Assembly (NCBI GenBank): GCA_003214615.1
Contig: QCLK01000006.1
Location: 1-54,073, forward strand
Length of the DNA: 54,073 nucleotides
Direction of reading: 5' to 3'
Origin: Pelagibacteraceae bacterium AG-414-E02
GTDB lineage: Bacteria > Pseudomonadota > Alphaproteobacteria > Pelagibacterales > Pelagibacteraceae
Shown: piece by piece, positions 9,236 to 18,497 of the stretch
How positions within the stretch are numbered: position 1 is the stretch's first letter
How the letters are laid out: each line of letters begins with the position of its first letter
Program-made: the position numbers and the translations under genes
Notes under the pieces: generated by a model
Database searches by the model: none
The model's input: only the letters and a program-made list of their open reading frames with translations
Told to the model about the DNA's origin: nothing

Positions 9236-10132
9236 TTCTCTAACCATCTAGAATATTTTTTGTAATTTTCCTTTAAGTAGTCTGGCATTTTATCAAGTTC
9301 AATTTTTTTCAAAGATGTTTTGCTATTCCATTTATTGGATCTTTGATCAACAGAATGATCATAAATTGCTTTTTTATTTTCAATTTTTTTTTTTAAATCA
9401 GTTAAATTAATACCACTTCTTTCATACTCATCATGGTGGGTATAATTTAAGAGTTTTTTATGAATATCCTCAGCAGATTTTACATTCGTAAAGTGCCAAC
9501 CACCATCGTTTATATATTTAATATTGTTATATTTTTTTTTAGAAAAAATAATATCTATTCTCCAGAAGGGATATTTTTTAGTCTTTACATCTCGTAACCA
9601 CTGAGGAGAGATTAAATCCTTTTTTTTACAGGCTCTAGAACCATACCAATATGTTGATGAATCATGTAAATTGAATTTATAGAAAAAAATCTTTTGTCTG
9701 AAAAAGACTAATTTATTTTTAATTTTAGCAAGGTCTAAATTTTTTAAATTTGGTATTTCATCTATATCATTAATTAATACCCAATCATCATTATTTATCT
9801 TTTTTTAAAAATTGAAATGACATTTCTCTTTGATAATTATCTCTTTTATAACCATTTAAAATTAGTTTTTGACCTCGTGTGTCTTCTTTATCATTATCAC
9901 TTTCATTTATTTCAAAAAGGTCTGGTGGTTGTTTATCAACAACAATGTAAATAATTTTATCCTTAAATTTTGAAAACTTATTTATATCAAAAATAAGTTC
10001 TTTGGGTTTGCCATTATGCATATATGTAGCTTCAGTAATTACAAACTTCTCCACATATTTACTCATAATATTTAACCGAAGATCTAATAACATTTCTTCA
10101 TCAAAAAATTGGAAGCAATCGTATATTTTCAT
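9232..10132 (-). pseudogene. GT17-like glycosyltransferase, second tandem copy, frameshifted
   Basis: Starting at the ATG at 10132 (MKIYDCFQFFDEEMLLDLRL), the frame matches the upstream paralogue for about 113 residues, then stops near 9791. The other frame continues the family perfectly: DDWVLINDIDEIPNL, YWYGSRACKKKD, INDGGWHFTN, ending KYSRWLEN at 9232. Removing one base from the seven-T run (plus strand) at 9800-9806 restores about 299 residues, close to the 302 of the paralogue. The family resembles beta-1,4-N-acetylglucosaminyltransferases (GT17), with DIDEIPN as the likely metal and sugar-nucleotide site. It may be a decaying duplicate or a sequencing error. Its ATG overlaps the stop of the upstream copy as ATGA. 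Confidence 0.8.
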
Positions 10133-11037
10133 ATTTGTTCTATTTCTAAGTCTAACCAAGCTTTATATTTTTCTAAATTACTTATAATATATTCTGGCAT
10201 TTCTTTTATATTAAGAGTCTTCAATTTTTCTCCTGCTAACCATTTATTTCCTTTTTTATCCATTGAATGATCATACATAACTCTTTTTTCTTTAATTATT
10301 TTTTTTAGATCTCCAATATTTAAATTACTTTGTTCATAATCTACATGATGAAGAAAATTTAACATCTTTTTTTCTAAATCATCAGGTTTTTTTATGTTAC
10401 TGAAATGCCAACCACCATTTTTAACAAAATGAATACTATTATATTTTAATTTAGAAAATAAAATATCAAACCTCCATAAAGGATATTTTTTGTTTTTTGT
10501 TGATCTTAAAAATTCTGGTGTTATGAGATATTTTTTTTTACAAGCTTTGGAACCGTACCATGCAAGTGATTTGTAAAATAAATTTAATTTATAATAAAAC
10601 ATCTTTTGTTTAAAAAAAATTAGTTTTTTATTAATATTTTGAAAGTTAGTTTCTTCAAGGTTTGGTATTTCATCCAGGTCACTAACAATAATAATATCAT
10701 TTGGATCTACATTAATTAGACCATCTAAAGCTTTATTTATTTGGTACATTTCTCTCTTTTTTGCATTGTCAGTTTTTTTTTTAAGTTTTAGATCAGCTTC
10801 GTCATTATCATTAACTTTGTGCAAGTTAGAAGGTTGTTCATTAACTGGTATATAAATAATTTTGTCCTTAAATTTAGAAAATTTGCTTATATCGAAAAAT
10901 AACTTCTTTGCTCTGCCACTATGCATATAGCTAGCTTCAGTAATTACGAATTTATCTACATATTTATCCATTATGTTTAACCGAAGATCTAAAAGCATCT
11001 CTTCGTCAAAAAACATAAAACAGTCATAGATTTTCAT
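10010..11037 (-). repeat. Tandem duplication of the GT17 gene (5' ends at 10010-10132 and 10915-11037)
   Basis: The first 120 or so bases of the two genes are strikingly alike in DNA, offset by 905 bases. Long shared words include TTTAACCGAAGATCTAA and AGCTTCAGTAATTAC on the plus strand. The proteins also align to their ends. This indicates tandem duplication of the whole gene, with the 5' end kept most similar. Confidence 0.75.
10129..11037 (-). CDS. GT17-like glycosyltransferase, first tandem copy
   Basis: The intact protein is 302 residues from the ATG at 11037 (MKIYDCFMFFDEEMLLDLRL); the open frame extends to 11106, but the upstream residues have no counterpart in the paralogue. The motif IIIVSDLDEIPNL fits the acidic donor-binding motif of GT17-type transferases, and KNGGWHFSN in the C-terminal half is shared with the second copy. 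A cytosolic or membrane-associated role in building surface polysaccharide is inferred from family and neighbours; donor and acceptor are unknown. Its stop TGA overlaps the ATG of the second copy, suggesting translational coupling. It is divergent from the epimerase-methyltransferase fusion, 68 bases away. Confidence 0.85.
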   Translation of the reverse strand: MKIYDCFMFFDEEMLLDLRLNIMDKYVDKFVITEASYMHSGRAKKLFFDISKFSKFKDKIIYIPVNEQPSNLHKVNDNDEADLKLKKKTDNAKKREMYQINKALDGLINVDPNDIIIVSDLDEIPNLEETNFQNINKKLIFFKQKMFYYKLNLFYKSLAWYGSKACKKKYLITPEFLRSTKNKKYPLWRFDILFSKLKYNSIHFVKNGGWHFSNIKKPDDLEKKMLNFLHHVDYEQSNLNIGDLKKIIKEKRVMYDHSMDKKGNKWLAGEKLKTLNIKEMPEYIISNLEKYKAWLDLEIEQI

Positions 11038-11105
11038 ATTTAATTGAAATATTGATTTATATAATATAAGTAAAGATCTAATTTTAATAAGGCACAATAA
11101 CGGCA

Positions 11106-13655
11106 ATGTCTAAAAAAATCGTAATAGTCGGAGCTCTAGGATATTTAGGATCAGAGCTTTGCAAACTATATTCAGGAGAAAGTTGGTTCCATAACGTTGT
11201 GGCCATTGACAGTCGATTTGTTTCGAAAAGGATCAATCAACTTAAAGATTGGAATATTAAATTTTATCAAGGACAAATACTTGATAAAGATTTTTTAAAA
11301 AATCATTTAAAAGATGCGGATATCGTTCATCATTTAGCAGGAGTTACTGATGTGGCCTATGTGAAAAAAGAATCAAACCCCGAACAAGATAAAAAAATTA
11401 AACAAATAGCAATTGAAGGAACAAATAATATTTTAGATACAATTCCAGAAAAATGTAAAATTATATTTCCTTCCACGCACGTTATATTTGAAGGTTTAAA
11501 AGAGACTAAAAAAAATATTACCGAAGATGAAAAACCTTGCCCAGTACTTATTTATTCTTCTAGTAAAGTTCAAAATGAAGATGATATAAGAAAATCTAAA
11601 AAGAATTATATAATACTAAGATTAGGATCTGTTTACGGTTATTCTGACACAGACACAATGAGAATAAATATAATGCCAAATTTATTTTCTAAAATAACAT
11701 CCCAGAATGGAGTAATAAATCTATTTGGAGGTGGTAGACAAATAAAAAGCGTTGTGCCTTTGATAGATGTAGTTAGATGCATGAAGTTTATGGAGGAAAA
11801 TGAAAAAATTGCAAAAGAAACATTTAATCTAGTAAAAGAAACTGTAACAGTTAAAGAAGTTGCGGAAATTTGTAAAAAGCATAATCCAAAAGTAACAATT
11901 AAATCAACAAATGATGAAATTCCAAATTTAGGCTACACTTTATCAAATAAAAAACTACTAAATACCGGTTTTAAATTTCTTTATAGTTTAGATGAATCAA
12001 TATTCACAATGGTTCAAAATTGGTCTTTCAAAAAATTTGATAAAGATCTTGAATATAAAACACGAGGTGAAAAAGAGTATATTGATAAAAGAGGAAAAAT
12101 AAGCAACTATGAATTGACAGAACCAATAAACTTAATTGGTTATATCGAGTCGATCAAAGGCTCTATGAGAGCTAATCATTATCATCCTGTGCAGGAGCAA
12201 AAAGTTTTACTAGTTAAAGGACAGTTTATAAGTTTATACAAAAGTTTACTTGAAAAGAATGCTCCAAAAATTACCCACATAGTTAATGAAGGGGACTCGG
12301 TTGTAACAAAACCAAATGTTGCACACACAATGGTTTTTACAAAAGATTCAATATTTTTAAACCTAGTAAGAGGAGAAAGAGAGCATGATAATTATGGTAT
12401 CACACATACATTGCCTTACCCTTTAGTCTCAGAAGAAGAAAGAGATCAACTATTAAAGATTTACAAATTTGATTGCAGATCATGTGGTAGTGATAAGCTT
12501 AAAAGGGTAGTTTCATTAGGGTATCAACCATTGGCTAATAATTTATTAAAAAAAGTTGATGAAAAGGATGAACTATATCCTCTTGAAATGAACTATTGTT
12601 CAATTTGCCACAATTGTCAACTTTCAGTAGTAGTTGACCCAAAAAAAATGTTTTCTAATTATCTTTACTTATCTTCTACTTCCAAAACGTTTAGAAACCA
12701 TTTTGATAAAGCTGCAAAAAAATATATTAATGAGTTTAAACTTTCACCTAAAAAATCTTATATCATTGATGTAGGAAGTAATGATGGCGTTGCCTTAAAA
12801 CCTTTTCACGATTTAAAATTTAAAAATATTTTGGGAATAGAACCGGCTAAAAATTTAGCAAAAAAAGCTAACAAAGAAAAAATAAAAACTTTTAATGGTT
12901 TTTTAAATAAAAAAAATATGAAAAAAATAAAAAAAAATGCAGATATCGTATTAGCATCCAATGTATTTGCTCATTCTGATGAATTAAAATTAATGGCTGA
13001 ATGTATGTTAAAATTAATTAAAAAAGAGGGTACGATAATTATCGAAATACAGTATTTACTTAATACATTGAAGGATTTAACTTTTGATAACATTTATCAT
13101 GAACATTATAACTACTGGTCTTTAACATCATTAGTTACCTTTTTTAATAAATTAGATGCAAAAATATATAGAGCGGAGAAAATAAATACGCATGGGGGCT
13201 CTCTAAGAATTTATGTTAAAAAAAGTAAAAAAAGCAAAATTGAAACAAGTGTTAAGGAAATTTTAAAAGAAGAAGAAAATTTTGGTATTAAAAATTATAA
13301 CACTTACCAAAGTTTTGCTAAAAAAGTTTATAAAATCCGTGATAATGTCAGAAAAAATATATCTGAATTAAAAAAAAATAATGAAAAAATAATTGGTTAT
13401 GGCTCTCCTGCTAAAGCCACAACAGCATTAAATTTTTTTGGAGTATCAAAAGAAATAGAATGTATAGTTGAAGACAATAAACTTAAACAGGGAAAATATC
13501 TACCAGGAGTGAGAATCCCAATAAGATCTAAACAAAGTTTAAACGGAAAGGCCAACTGTTTACTTGTATTAGCTTGGAATTTTTTTGATGAGATTAAGAA
13601 AAATAATAGTGATTTGGCTGACAAGTTCATGAGTATAAAAGAACTTGAAAATTAA
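11106..13655 (+). CDS. Three-domain sugar-modifying fusion: NAD-dependent epimerase, cupin, C-methyltransferase
   Basis: The 849-residue protein contains three enzymes. Residues 1-320 are an NAD-dependent short-chain epimerase/dehydratase with GALGYLG at 9-15 and the Tyr150-x3-Lys154 pair. Residues about 335-445 are a small cupin with metal-type histidines at 358, 360 and 407, like sugar isomerase or epimerase cupins. Residues about 455-849 match deoxysugar C-methyltransferases: a zinc site (cysteines 457, 460, 498, 501, 504), an SAM-binding motif DVGSNDG at 555-561 and a C-terminal domain. A role in making a branched or C-methylated nucleotide sugar for a surface glycan is inferred. The divergent glycosyltransferases support this. 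The exact product is unknown. Confidence 0.85.
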   Translation: MSKKIVIVGALGYLGSELCKLYSGESWFHNVVAIDSRFVSKRINQLKDWNIKFYQGQILDKDFLKNHLKDADIVHHLAGVTDVAYVKKESNPEQDKKIKQIAIEGTNNILDTIPEKCKIIFPSTHVIFEGLKETKKNITEDEKPCPVLIYSSSKVQNEDDIRKSKKNYIILRLGSVYGYSDTDTMRINIMPNLFSKITSQNGVINLFGGGRQIKSVVPLIDVVRCMKFMEENEKIAKETFNLVKETVTVKEVAEICKKHNPKVTIKSTNDEIPNLGYTLSNKKLLNTGFKFLYSLDESIFTMVQNWSFKKFDKDLEYKTRGEKEYIDKRGKISNYELTEPINLIGYIESIKGSMRANHYHPVQEQKVLLVKGQFISLYKSLLEKNAPKITHIVNEGDSVVTKPNVAHTMVFTKDSIFLNLVRGEREHDNYGITHTLPYPLVSEEERDQLLKIYKFDCRSCGSDKLKRVVSLGYQPLANNLLKKVDEKDELYPLEMNYCSICHNCQLSVVVDPKKMFSNYLYLSSTSKTFRNHFDKAAKKYINEFKLSPKKSYIIDVGSNDGVALKPFHDLKFKNILGIEPAKNLAKKANKEKIKTFNGFLNKKNMKKIKKNADIVLASNVFAHSDELKLMAECMLKLIKKEGTIIIEIQYLLNTLKDLTFDNIYHEHYNYWSLTSLVTFFNKLDAKIYRAEKINTHGGSLRIYVKKSKKSKIETSVKEILKEEENFGIKNYNTYQSFAKKVYKIRDNVRKNISELKKNNEKIIGYGSPAKATTALNFFGVSKEIECIVEDNKLKQGKYLPGVRIPIRSKQSLNGKANCLLVLAWNFFDEIKKNNSDLADKFMSIKELEN

Positions 13656-13704
13656 ATTTACTTTATTCTATACGTACTATATTAAGTTTAAGAAAAAGAG
13701 GTTA

Positions 13705-13780
13705 GGGAAGTTAGCTCAGCTGGTAGAGCATCTGATTTACATTCAGAGGGTCAAAGGTTCGAGTCCTTTACTTCCCACCA
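13705..13780 (+). tRNA. tRNA-Val (anticodon TAC)
   Basis: The acceptor stem GGGAAGT pairs with ACTTCCC, followed by A and encoded CCA. The D arm is GCTCAGCTGGTAGAGC. The anticodon arm TCTGA-TTTACAT-TCAGA gives TAC, and the T arm contains GGTTCGAGTCC. The length is 76 bases. It is three bases upstream of tRNA-Asp, so both likely come from one precursor. Confidence 0.96.
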
Positions 13781-13783
13781 TTT

Positions 13784-13860
13784 GGGGGTGTAGCTCAGTT
13801 GGTTAGAGCGCCTGCCTGTCACGCAGGAGGTCGCGGGTTCGAGTCCCGTCACTCCCGCCA
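13784..13860 (+). tRNA. tRNA-Asp (anticodon GTC)
   Basis: The acceptor stem GGGGGTG pairs with CACTCCC with one G-T wobble, followed by G and encoded CCA. The anticodon arm CCTGC-CTGTCAC-GCAGG gives GTC. The T arm is GCGGG-TTCGAGT-CCCGT. The length is 77 bases. The broken SGNH gene ends 14 bases downstream on the other strand. Confidence 0.97.
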
Positions 13861-13874
13861 CTAAATAGATTAAT

Positions 13875-15092
13875 TTATAATTTATTGTCAGACAAATAGT
13901 CAGATATAAATTTAGCCAAAATGTTTATACCAGTTTCATTAAGATGAGTATCATCATTTTCGTATAAGAATTGATTTTTTTCTTTTAAAAGATTTTCTGC
14001 GTTTTTTTTAAAATTATCTTTAACATTTAAAATTTTAATATTTTCTGAGTAGTTATCATTTTTTAATATCGAAAAGTGGCTAGTGTTTTTACAAATATTA
14101 TTTTTAATAAAATTACAATAAACCTCATGTTTAGTTGGAATAAAGATTATTAAGTCAGGTAAATATTTTTCATATTTTTTAAAAATATTATTAAGTGATA
14201 CGACTTTATAATTATCATTATAAATGTAATCAAATTTAAAAAGCATATTATTGCCACTAACTTCATGCTCATAGACTTTTTTAAATTCATTTTCATTATT
14301 TTTATAAATATGGGAATAATACTTTAGTGTGTGATAAAAGTTAAAAAAAACTTTAAATTTAAAATATTTGTGTAAAATACTACTGCTTATATACTTATGG
14401 TAATTGTTATTGTCATTTACGTTATAACTTAAAAAATCATTACCCTGAAAAATAAACATAATATATTTTTATCTTCTAGCTTCATTTTTTTTTTTAAAAA
14501 ATTTGATAGTCTCAAAGTAATGAGAAATATCAGTTGATGCCATGCCAGCATTATAAGAATTAATATTAAACTCATCTTTTAAAACATAATTTAATATTTT
14601 TTTTTGAGTAATATTTGTAGAGCGGATAAAGCTATCTCCTATAAGCACATAATCAGCATCATCTAGTTCTGTTTCGTTTCTAAAACCCAACTCATCAGTA
14701 ATTATATTAATCCTTTTGGATTTTTTTTTATAATATTTCTTTTTAAAATTTTGATCTAAAGAAGATAGATCACCATTATGTATATTAAGAGTAAAATTTA
14801 AATTTCTTAAACCATATAAAAAATGCTTTTCATAAATTGTAATTTTAGATGGATTAATAACATCTATTTTTTGTTGGAATGGATATAAAACCAATTTAAG
14901 AAAAAATACCAAGATTATTAAATTTGCTGCAATAATTTTTTGATAATTTATTTTAGAAAAGAAAAAAATAATAGAAATAAAAAATACTATTAATAATTTT
15001 TGTTTTGAAAAAAATAAGCTAATTGCAATAAAGAAAATAAAAGTTAAAAAAAGCCTTAATAATAATAAATATAAGTTAAATTTTATTTTCAT
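13875..15092 (-). pseudogene. Membrane-anchored SGNH/GDSL hydrolase-like protein split by an in-frame stop
   Basis: Two open segments, ending at 14469 and starting at 14459, lie in the same frame, separated by TAA and three codons. Together they make about 405 residues from the ATG at 15092 (MKIKFNLYLLLLRLF). The N-terminal part has two or three membrane helices. The middle has YVLIGDSFIRSTN, the Gly-Asp-Ser block of SGNH hydrolases, and the C-terminal segment has DDTHLNETG, the Asp-x-x-His block, so both halves of one catalytic domain are present. AlgX-like relatives O-acetylate or deacylate exported polysaccharides. The frame also stays open antisense into nuoA up to 15245, but that part is unlikely to be real. 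Nonsense mutation, base error or readthrough are all possible. Confidence 0.75.
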
Positions 15093-15211
15093 TTCAAAAC
15101 CACTGATTTTTGAATGTATATAAGCAAAAAAATTAGTTATTAACAATACAAATTGGGACAATGTTGCCTGTATGACAGAGGTAAAAATGATATAAGTATT
15201 AAGGTATAAAA

Positions 15212-15580
15212 ATGCTATTAAATTTTTTAAACGAGTACCTATCAATTATTATTTTTTTATTTGTAGCTTTAACTTTAAGCATTGGTTTTATAGTCCTAAA
15301 TTATATATTTTCGCCCAGCAAACCAGATCCCGAAAAACTTTCTGCTTATGAGTGTGGTTTTGAAGCTTTTGGTGATTCAAGAATGGAATTTGACATAAGA
15401 TTTTATCTAGTTGCAATTTTATTTATAATTTTTGATTTAGAAATTGCCTTTTTATTTCCTTGGGCTATTTCTTTAGGAAATATTGGTGCATTAGGATTTT
15501 GGTCGATGATGATTTTTTTATTAATACTTACCATTGGATTTATCTATGAATGGAAAAAAGGAGCATTGGATTGGGACTAA
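15212..15580 (+). CDS. nuoA: NADH-quinone oxidoreductase subunit A
   Basis: This 122-residue, three-helix inner-membrane protein opens the complex I operon. The conserved segment [20 protein letters not shown], with its cysteine-containing quinone-site loop, is diagnostic, as is [20 protein letters not shown]. An AAGG at 15201-15204, eight bases before the ATG, is one of the clearer ribosome binding sites here. The stop is one base before the nuoB ATG. Confidence 0.96.
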   Translation: MLLNFLNEYLSIIIFLFVALTLSIGFIVLNYIFSPSKPDPEKLSAYECGFEAFGDSRMEFDIRFYLVAILFIIFDLEIAFLFPWAISLGNIGALGFWSMMIFLLILTIGFIYEWKKGALDWD

Positions 15581-15581
15581 A

Positions 15582-16106
15582 ATGATTAATTTAAAGCAGA
15601 AAGAAGAGCAAATACCGGAAGAATTTAAAAAAATTGCAAAAGATTTCAGCGAAAAAGGATTTATTACTACCTCATCAGATAATTTAATTAATTGGGCTAG
15701 AACAGGCTCGCTTCATTGGATGACATTTGGTTTAGCTTGTTGCGCTATTGAAATGATGCAAACCTCAATGCCAAGGTATGATTTGGAAAGATTCGGAGCA
15801 GCTCCTCGAGCATCACCAAGACAATCTGATGTGATGATAGTTGCAGGAACATTAACTAATAAAATGGCAGCGCCGTTAAGAAAAGTTTACGATCAAATGC
15901 CTGAACCTAGGTATGTAATATCTATGGGCAGCTGTGCAAATGGTGGTGGTTATTATCATTATTCATATTCTGTTGTTAGAGGTTGTGATCGAATTGTTCC
16001 GGTTGATATTTATGTTCCCGGTTGTCCTCCATCAGCAGAAGCTCTGCTTTACGGAATTTTGCAATTACAAAAAAAAATTAGACGTGAAGGAAGTTTAGAA
16101 AGATAA
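15582..16106 (+). CDS. nuoB: NADH-quinone oxidoreductase subunit B
   Basis: The 174-residue peripheral-arm subunit carries iron-sulfur cluster N2, the last electron carrier before quinone. The ligands are visible in [19 protein letters not shown] and [10 protein letters not shown]. The start chosen is the ATG at 15582; the frame is open to 15534 inside nuoA, but those residues are not family-like. It is followed two bases later by nuoC. Confidence 0.96.
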   Translation: MINLKQKEEQIPEEFKKIAKDFSEKGFITTSSDNLINWARTGSLHWMTFGLACCAIEMMQTSMPRYDLERFGAAPRASPRQSDVMIVAGTLTNKMAAPLRKVYDQMPEPRYVISMGSCANGGGYYHYSYSVVRGCDRIVPVDIYVPGCPPSAEALLYGILQLQKKIRREGSLER

Positions 16107-16108
16107 AA

Positions 16109-16720
16109 ATGTTAATTAATGTCCATGATTTGGAGAAAACAGTTAATTCTGGGTTAACAACTACTATAAAAAGATCTGATATTAAATTTGGTGAACTTTT
16201 TATTTATGTAAATATTGAAGATTTAACTTCTGCTATTTTATTTTTAAAAACAAATAATAAATGCAGATTTAAACAGTTAATTGATATAACGGCAGTAGAC
16301 TATCCTGGAAATGAAAAAAGATTTAAGATTGTTTATTTATTATTAAGTCATGAAAATAACCTGAGAATTGCAGTTTATTCTGAAATTGAAGAATCAGTGG
16401 CTGTACCTTCAATTGCAAAAATTTATCCTTCAGCAAATTGGATGGAAAGAGAAGTTTTTGATATGTATGGAATACATTTTAAAGATCATCCTGATTTGAG
16501 AAGAATACTTACAGATTATGGTTTTGAGGGACATCCGCTTAGGAAAGATTTTCCTTTAACTGGTCATACTGAAGTTAGATATAGTGAAGACAAAAAAAGA
16601 GTAATTTCGGAGCCGGTAAAGTTAGACCAGGAATATCGCCACTTTGATGCTGCAAGTCCATGGGAAGGAACTAAATATATTAAAGGGGAAATAAAAAAAA
16701 AAGAAGAAGATAAAAAATAA
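16109..16720 (+). CDS. nuoC: NADH-quinone oxidoreductase subunit C
   Basis: The 203-residue protein is the 30 kDa subunit of the complex I peripheral arm, contacting NuoB and NuoD. The 30 kDa signature is visible in [20 protein letters not shown], followed by [20 protein letters not shown]. NuoC and NuoD are separate, as is usual in alphaproteobacteria. The C-terminus is a short lysine and glutamate tail. The stop overlaps the nuoD ATG by one base (TAATG). Confidence 0.95.
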   Translation: MLINVHDLEKTVNSGLTTTIKRSDIKFGELFIYVNIEDLTSAILFLKTNNKCRFKQLIDITAVDYPGNEKRFKIVYLLLSHENNLRIAVYSEIEESVAVPSIAKIYPSANWMEREVFDMYGIHFKDHPDLRRILTDYGFEGHPLRKDFPLTGHTEVRYSEDKKRVISEPVKLDQEYRHFDAASPWEGTKYIKGEIKKKEEDKK

Positions 16721-17892
16721 TGACCAAGAAAAGAACCATGAATATGAATTTTGGACCGCAACATCCAGCGGCACATGGAGTATTAAGATTAATACTTGAA
16801 TTAGATGGTGAAGTTGTAGAAAGAATTGATCCTCATATAGGTCTTTTGCATAGAGGAACCGAAAAACTTATTGAACATAAAACTTATATGCAAGCAGTTC
16901 CTTATTTTGATCGCCTTGATTATGTTGCTCCAATGAATCAAGAACATGCTTTTGCTTTAGCAATTGAAAAACTTTTAAATATAGAAGTTCCTATAAGAGG
17001 TCAGTACATTAGAGTTTTATTTTGTGAAATAGGAAGAATTTTAAGTCATCTTTTGAATATTACTACGCAAGCACTTGATGTTGGGGCATTGACACCTTCA
17101 CTTTGGGGTTTTGAGGAGAGAGAAACATTAATGACTTTTTACGAAAGGGTTTCTGGTTCTAGATTACATGCAAATTATTTTAGAGCAGGAGGTGTTCATC
17201 AAGATTTACCTAGAGGATTAGGTGATGATATTATTACGTTTTGTAACACTTTTCCTAAAGTCATAGACGACCTAGAAACTCTTTTAACAGACAATAGAAT
17301 TTTTAAGCAAAGAAATGTGAACATAGGAATAGTTACTAAACAGGAAGCATTGGATCATAGTTTTTCTGGAGTTATGCTAAGAGGCTCCGGTGTTCCTTGG
17401 GACTTGAGGAAATCCCAACCCTATGAATGCTACAAAGATTTTAATTTTAAAATTCCAATTGGAAAAAATGGAGATTGTTATGATCGTTATCTTTGTAGGG
17501 TAGAAGAAATGAGGGAAAGTGTAAAAATTATTAAAGATTGCATAAAAAAGATGCCAACAGGGCCTGTAAAAACAATAGATGGTAAAATAACACCGCCCAA
17601 AAAGGAGGATTTAAAAAATTCTATGGAAGCTTTAATACATCATTTTAAATTATTTTCAGAAGGGTTTAGAGTACCAGAAGGTGAAGTTTATACTTGTGTA
17701 GAAGCTCCCAAAGGTGAATTTGGTGTGTATTTAATATCTGACGGTAGTAATAAGCCCTATAAATGTAAAATAAGAGCTCCTGGTTTTTCTCACTTACAAG
17801 CGATGGATTATTTATTGAAAGGCCATATGTTAGCAGATATTCCTGCTGTATTAGGTTCACTTGATATCGTTTTTGGAGAAGTTGATAGATGA
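16720..17892 (+). CDS. nuoD: NADH-quinone oxidoreductase subunit D
   Basis: The 390-residue 49 kDa subunit, related to the large subunit of NiFe hydrogenases, forms the quinone-binding pocket with NuoB. Conserved segments include [33 protein letters not shown] near the start and DIVFGEVDR at the C-terminus. Length is normal. The stop overlaps the nuoE ATG by four bases (ATGA). Confidence 0.97.
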   Translation: MTKKRTMNMNFGPQHPAAHGVLRLILELDGEVVERIDPHIGLLHRGTEKLIEHKTYMQAVPYFDRLDYVAPMNQEHAFALAIEKLLNIEVPIRGQYIRVLFCEIGRILSHLLNITTQALDVGALTPSLWGFEERETLMTFYERVSGSRLHANYFRAGGVHQDLPRGLGDDIITFCNTFPKVIDDLETLLTDNRIFKQRNVNIGIVTKQEALDHSFSGVMLRGSGVPWDLRKSQPYECYKDFNFKIPIGKNGDCYDRYLCRVEEMRESVKIIKDCIKKMPTGPVKTIDGKITPPKKEDLKNSMEALIHHFKLFSEGFRVPEGEVYTCVEAPKGEFGVYLISDGSNKPYKCKIRAPGFSHLQAMDYLLKGHMLADIPAVLGSLDIVFGEVDR

Positions 17893-18497
17893 GCATAAAA
17901 AAATTATCAAAAATACAACCTCAATCTTTTGAATTTTCAAAAGATAATTTACAAAAAGCTGAGGAAGAAATTAAAAAATATCCAAAAGATAGAAAAGCAA
18001 GTGCGGTTATGGCTCTATTATATTTGGCGCAAAATCAAAATGATAATTGGATACCATTAGCAGGGATAAAATATGTAGCTAATTTACTGGGTATACCTTA
18101 CATACAAGTTTATGAGGTTACTACATTTTATTCAATGTTTAATCTTTCTCCTGTAGGAAAATACTTTGTTCAGGTTTGTACAACAACTCCTTGTATGCTT
18201 CGAGGTGCTAAAAAAATTGTAGATGTTTGCAAAAAACATATTTCAAAAAATCAAAATGAACTTTCTGAAAATAAAACTTGTTCTTGGGTAGAAGTTGAAT
18301 GTTTAGGAGCATGCGCAAATGCGCCTATGATGCAAATTAATCAAGATTATTTCGAAGATTTAGATGAAAACAAAACTGAGGAAATAGTTCAATCATTATT
18401 AAAAGGCAAATTACCAGCCCCAGGTTCTGCAAGAAATAGAAAAAGCACAGCTCCTGAAAAAGAAAGAAAAACTTTGCTACAGGGAAAAAATGCTTAA
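17889..18497 (+). CDS. nuoE: NADH-quinone oxidoreductase subunit E
   Basis: The 202-residue thioredoxin-like 24 kDa subunit of the NADH dehydrogenase module carries the 2Fe-2S cluster N1a. The four cysteine ligands lie in [11 protein letters not shown] and [15 protein letters not shown]-terminal extension of about 30 basic residues follows the folded domain. The stop overlaps the nuoF start by eight bases. Confidence 0.95.
   Translation: MSIKKLSKIQPQSFEFSKDNLQKAEEEIKKYPKDRKASAVMALLYLAQNQNDNWIPLAGIKYVANLLGIPYIQVYEVTTFYSMFNLSPVGKYFVQVCTTTPCMLRGAKKIVDVCKKHISKNQNELSENKTCSWVEVECLGACANAPMMQINQDYFEDLDENKTEEIVQSLLKGKLPAPGSARNRKSTAPEKERKTLLQGKNA

Noticed and set aside
13657-13683. Promoter for the tRNA-Val/tRNA-Asp pair (TTTACT and TATATT)
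   Set aside because: The spacing is 15 bases and the match is weak, so I could not separate it from chance.
13781-15211. Integrated element using the tRNA-Asp 3' end as attachment site
   Set aside because: I found no second copy of the tRNA 3' end near nuoA and no integrase gene.
15093-15245. N-terminal extension of the SGNH gene antisense to nuoA
   Set aside because: The sequence overlaps the nuoA coding start and its probable promoter; the ATG at 15092 gives a sensible membrane N-terminus.
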